A stretch of DNA of 64,000 nt. It comes from Flavobacterium johnsoniae. Its GTDB lineage: Bacteria > Bacteroidota > Bacteroidia > Flavobacteriales > Flavobacteriaceae. Under the pieces are notes generated by a model. It did no database searches and had not been told where the DNA came from. It saw only the letters and a program-made list of their open reading frames with translations. Position numbers and translations under genes: made by a program. The stretch covers positions 186,001 to 250,000 of the forward strand of contig NZ_MLFK01000006.1 in assembly GCF_001879205.1 (NCBI RefSeq), in the 5' to 3' direction. This document shows, piece by piece, positions 61,719 to 64,000 of the stretch. The stretch's first letter is position 1; each line of letters opens with the position of its first letter.

Positions 61719-64000
61719 ATGAAGAAATTTTACCTATTAGTCATTTTATTGATCTGCGGATTCGGATTTGCTCAAGGAACACAGTATGTAATAAAAATTT
61801 CTAACCTTAGTTATTCAATTAATAGAGGGGTTAAAAATAATACAAGTTCTAATATTAGAATATCAGTCCGTTTTAAAGATGGGACAAAATCTGATCTTTA
61901 TTATCGAGATATTCGTAATAATGGAGACAAAGAAGTTAATTTAGATGTTGCGTCTATTGTCAGAAGTTCTAAGCCGGTCGCTATAGATTGTTATGCCTTT
62001 GTAAATTTTAGATCAGGATCAGATGCAAACGGTACAATATCAAGAAATGTCGACATGTTTTGCCCTAGCGGGAGTTTTAGCGGCAATTATTCTCCAAGAA
62101 TGTCCAATATAACTTTTAATTATAAAATTGAGCCTAAATTTTATATTACCAGAACTGGCGACGACATTCTGCCTACGCATGCCAAAAAAACGATGACCGC
62201 CACTCCTGGTTATGATTTACATTATTATAGATGGCAGTATACTTTAATACCAAATGCAACTGCAACGCAATGGATAGATTTGCCGCTATATAATAATTCG
62301 CCAAGTCTTAATGTCGATGCAGTTGATATTCTTGGGGCTAATACCGGTTTAAATATTGGTAAGAATATATATTTTAGAATAAAACCTTGTATAGAAACAC
62401 CGGGAATCAGCACATTAATACAATATTCAATACGTGCATCTGCTCCAAAAGTTTTATCATTTGAACCCTCTCAGCCTAAATGTACAGATGAAAATAATGG
62501 TGCTGTAAAACTTGTTTTTAATAGAGGCTTATTTGATGGTGAAAAATTAAACTATACTTTGATTGACGCTGATACTGGTACTCCGGCAAATTATAATGGC
62601 GAATTAGCAATTGGCTCAGATATGACTGTTACATTAAATAATTTGCGTGGAGGAAAATATACCTTACAGTTAATAGGATTTAAGGATGGATTAAATACTG
62701 CCATTAATGAAGATGTTTTTGATTTGACAACTTTTAGTATTATACCACCTCCACCGGTAAATTTTACATTAGACAAAACAGATGTTGTGTGTAATGGAGC
62801 TGAAGATGGTACAATAACGATCAGCCCTACAGGAGGTACCCGCGATGTTACAGGCAATGATTCTTACTCAATAAATAACGGACCTTGGATGCCGTTTCCA
62901 AACAACAAGCCTTATGTTCTTACGGGAGTAAAACCTGGAATTTATAAAATAAGAGTCAGGGACATGAATAAATGTGTTGCCAGAGAACAATCATTATTGA
63001 ATGGAAAGATCGTATTAGGAGAAGAAATTGTTCAAGAGAAAGAAATTGAACAGCCAGATCCATTAACAGTAGATTTTGAAGACCCGGTACACCCAACTTT
63101 TTTTAATGCAAAAAACGGAAAGTTAACAGCCATTGTAAAAGGCGGTACAATAGATGGAAATAAATATTGGTATGAATGGAAGCATAGTGATGGGACACAA
63201 TATCCTACTACAACTCAGTATGACGCCGTTAATAAAACCTACACCATAACATTAACTGGTGCTCCTGCCGGAGAATATAAATTAACAGTAAGAGATAAAA
63301 ATTATAACGCAGCAACGGTAAAAACAGGTTGTACAATCATTGAAGCAAAACAAGTTTTAACAGAGCCTGAGAAAATTGAAATAGAGTTGAAAATCGAGCA
63401 GCCTATTTCCTGTAATTCAGAAAGTTTAAATCCGGTTGGAGGTGAAAATAAGGCAAAGGACGGAATTTTAAAAGCAACAGTAAAAGGCGGGATAACATTT
63501 AAGGGAACAGAAAACGGCGGACTGCCATATAAATTTTTCTGGTCAAAATATAATACCGTAACTGGAGAATGGGATTTATTAGCAGATTATAAAACAGATA
63601 CTGCCGACGGTCTTTCAGAAGGTAAATACTCTTTAAATGTTGAAGATGCCAACAAAATAGTACAAGGAATTTATAATGCAATAGAGTTAGAAACCGCGAC
63701 TCCTGAAATTCAAGACATTTCTGAGCCAAAAAAAATAGAAATTTCGTTTAGTTCAGGAAATGTTTCTTGTCATGACGGAAATAACGGATGGGTAAATGCA
63801 GCTGTAATTGGAGGAACTGGTTCTTATACCTATAAATGGTATAATACTGGCGACGGAGTTGTTGATAAAAACAAAATATCTAGTTTAATTGCCGGGACTT
63901 ATACTGTTGAAGTTACCGATAAAAATGGTTGTTTTGCTACAGCAGATATAGAGATAACTGAACCTGGAGCACCAGTAGCAATTGAGTACGCAGAAATTTT
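61719..64000 (+). CDS. Giant secreted SprB-repeat adhesin-like protein (partial, 3' end outside window)
   Basis: An open reading frame of at least 760 codons from the ATG at 61719 with no stop before the window end, so it is truncated here. A signal peptide (MKKFYLLVILLICGFGFAQG) begins it. From about residue 345 on, ~70-100-residue modules recur. The best is a canonical SprB repeat near residues 677-750: VSCHDGNNGWVNAAVIGG, SYTYKW, IAGTYTVEVTDKNGCF. Others are more diverged (VVCNGAEDGTITISPTGG...GIYKIRVRDMNKC). SprB-type proteins are mobile adhesins exported by the T9SS for gliding. Cysteines pair at module ends. Confidence 0.88.
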   Translation, partial: MKKFYLLVILLICGFGFAQGTQYVIKISNLSYSINRGVKNNTSSNIRISVRFKDGTKSDLYYRDIRNNGDKEVNLDVASIVRSSKPVAIDCYAFVNFRSGSDANGTISRNVDMFCPSGSFSGNYSPRMSNITFNYKIEPKFYITRTGDDILPTHAKKTMTATPGYDLHYYRWQYTLIPNATATQWIDLPLYNNSPSLNVDAVDILGANTGLNIGKNIYFRIKPCIETPGISTLIQYSIRASAPKVLSFEPSQPKCTDENNGAVKLVFNRGLFDGEKLNYTLIDADTGTPANYNGELAIGSDMTVTLNNLRGGKYTLQLIGFKDGLNTAINEDVFDLTTFSIIPPPPVNFTLDKTDVVCNGAEDGTITISPTGGTRDVTGNDSYSINNGPWMPFPNNKPYVLTGVKPGIYKIRVRDMNKCVAREQSLLNGKIVLGEEIVQEKEIEQPDPLTVDFEDPVHPTFFNAKNGKLTAIVKGGTIDGNKYWYEWKHSDGTQYPTTTQYDAVNKTYTITLTGAPAGEYKLTVRDKNYNAATVKTGCTIIEAKQVLTEPEKIEIELKIEQPISCNSESLNPVGGENKAKDGILKATVKGGITFKGTENGGLPYKFFWSKYNTVTGEWDLLADYKTDTADGLSEGKYSLNVEDANKIVQGIYNAIELETATPEIQDISEPKKIEISFSSGNVSCHDGNNGWVNAAVIGGTGSYTYKWYNTGDGVVDKNKISSLIAGTYTVEVTDKNGCFATADIEITEPGAPVAIEYAEI

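Overview
The window is chromosome from a low-GC member of the Bacteroidota, most likely the genus Flavobacterium or a close relative. The evidence is the intact type IX secretion/gliding motor locus gldK-gldL-gldM-gldN with a second gldN copy (gldO), SprB-type repeats in a large secreted protein at the right edge, -7 promoter elements of the TAnnTTTG type in front of many genes, and the gene set miaB / sigma-54 activator / lptE / secG / groESL. No rRNA, tRNA, CRISPR array or intact IS element was recognised.

Layout. 0.1-4.3 kb: a minus-strand run of small hypothetical and enzyme genes (membrane protein, LCM-type methyltransferase, Mpo1-like protein, DUF2199, DUF3754). 4.4-7.3 kb: an orphan cyclase-like protein, a divergent phage-style regulator pair (small protein and S24 repressor) and a zinc-motif protein. 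7.6-16.3 kb: DoxX-like protein, a LytTR two-component system divergent from an outer-membrane barrel gene with a repeat-type operator between them, SulP transporter, AraC regulator with SDR enzyme, and a nucleotide pyrophosphatase-like enzyme. 16.7-25.7 kb: housekeeping genes on the minus strand (miaB, lipoprotein, sigma-54 activator, lptE, repeat-rich TPR protein, secG, groES, groEL), with a four-helix-bundle (S23) gene wedged between groES and groEL. 26.1-37.5 kb: topA, a catalytically degenerate ureohydrolase-fold protein, gldKLMN, gldO, an FAD oxidoreductase and a DUF983 gene. 37.8-52.0 kb: a 14-kb tellurite-resistance/TerD-type stress cluster with five TerD-domain proteins, HAD and PRTase enzymes, TelA, three vWA proteins, a PP2C phosphatase, a protein kinase (the TerY-phosphatase-kinase triad), TerC and five small or unknown proteins. 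52.3-58.0 kb: ABC-F ATPase, App1-type phosphatidate phosphatase divergent from a diacylglycerol-kinase-like gene, a FemAB/GNAT-like protein and DUF1761. 58.2-64.0 kb: secreted leucine-rich-repeat protein, a small protein, then a five-FN3 secreted protein and a very large SprB-repeat protein that runs off the window; the last two resemble the sprC/sprD type of gliding-adhesin operon.

Functional picture. GldK/N/O with GldL/M form the T9SS ring and motor, which would export large cell-surface proteins such as the SprB-repeat protein at the right edge. The Ter cluster looks like a calcium-binding TerD scaffold coupled to phosphorylation signalling (kinase, phosphatase, vWA) and a reduced metabolite module (HAD, PRTase). 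Intergenic DNA carries at least four kinds of palindromic or tandem repeat.

Function calls come from reading translated sequence for familiar motifs. No database search was run.
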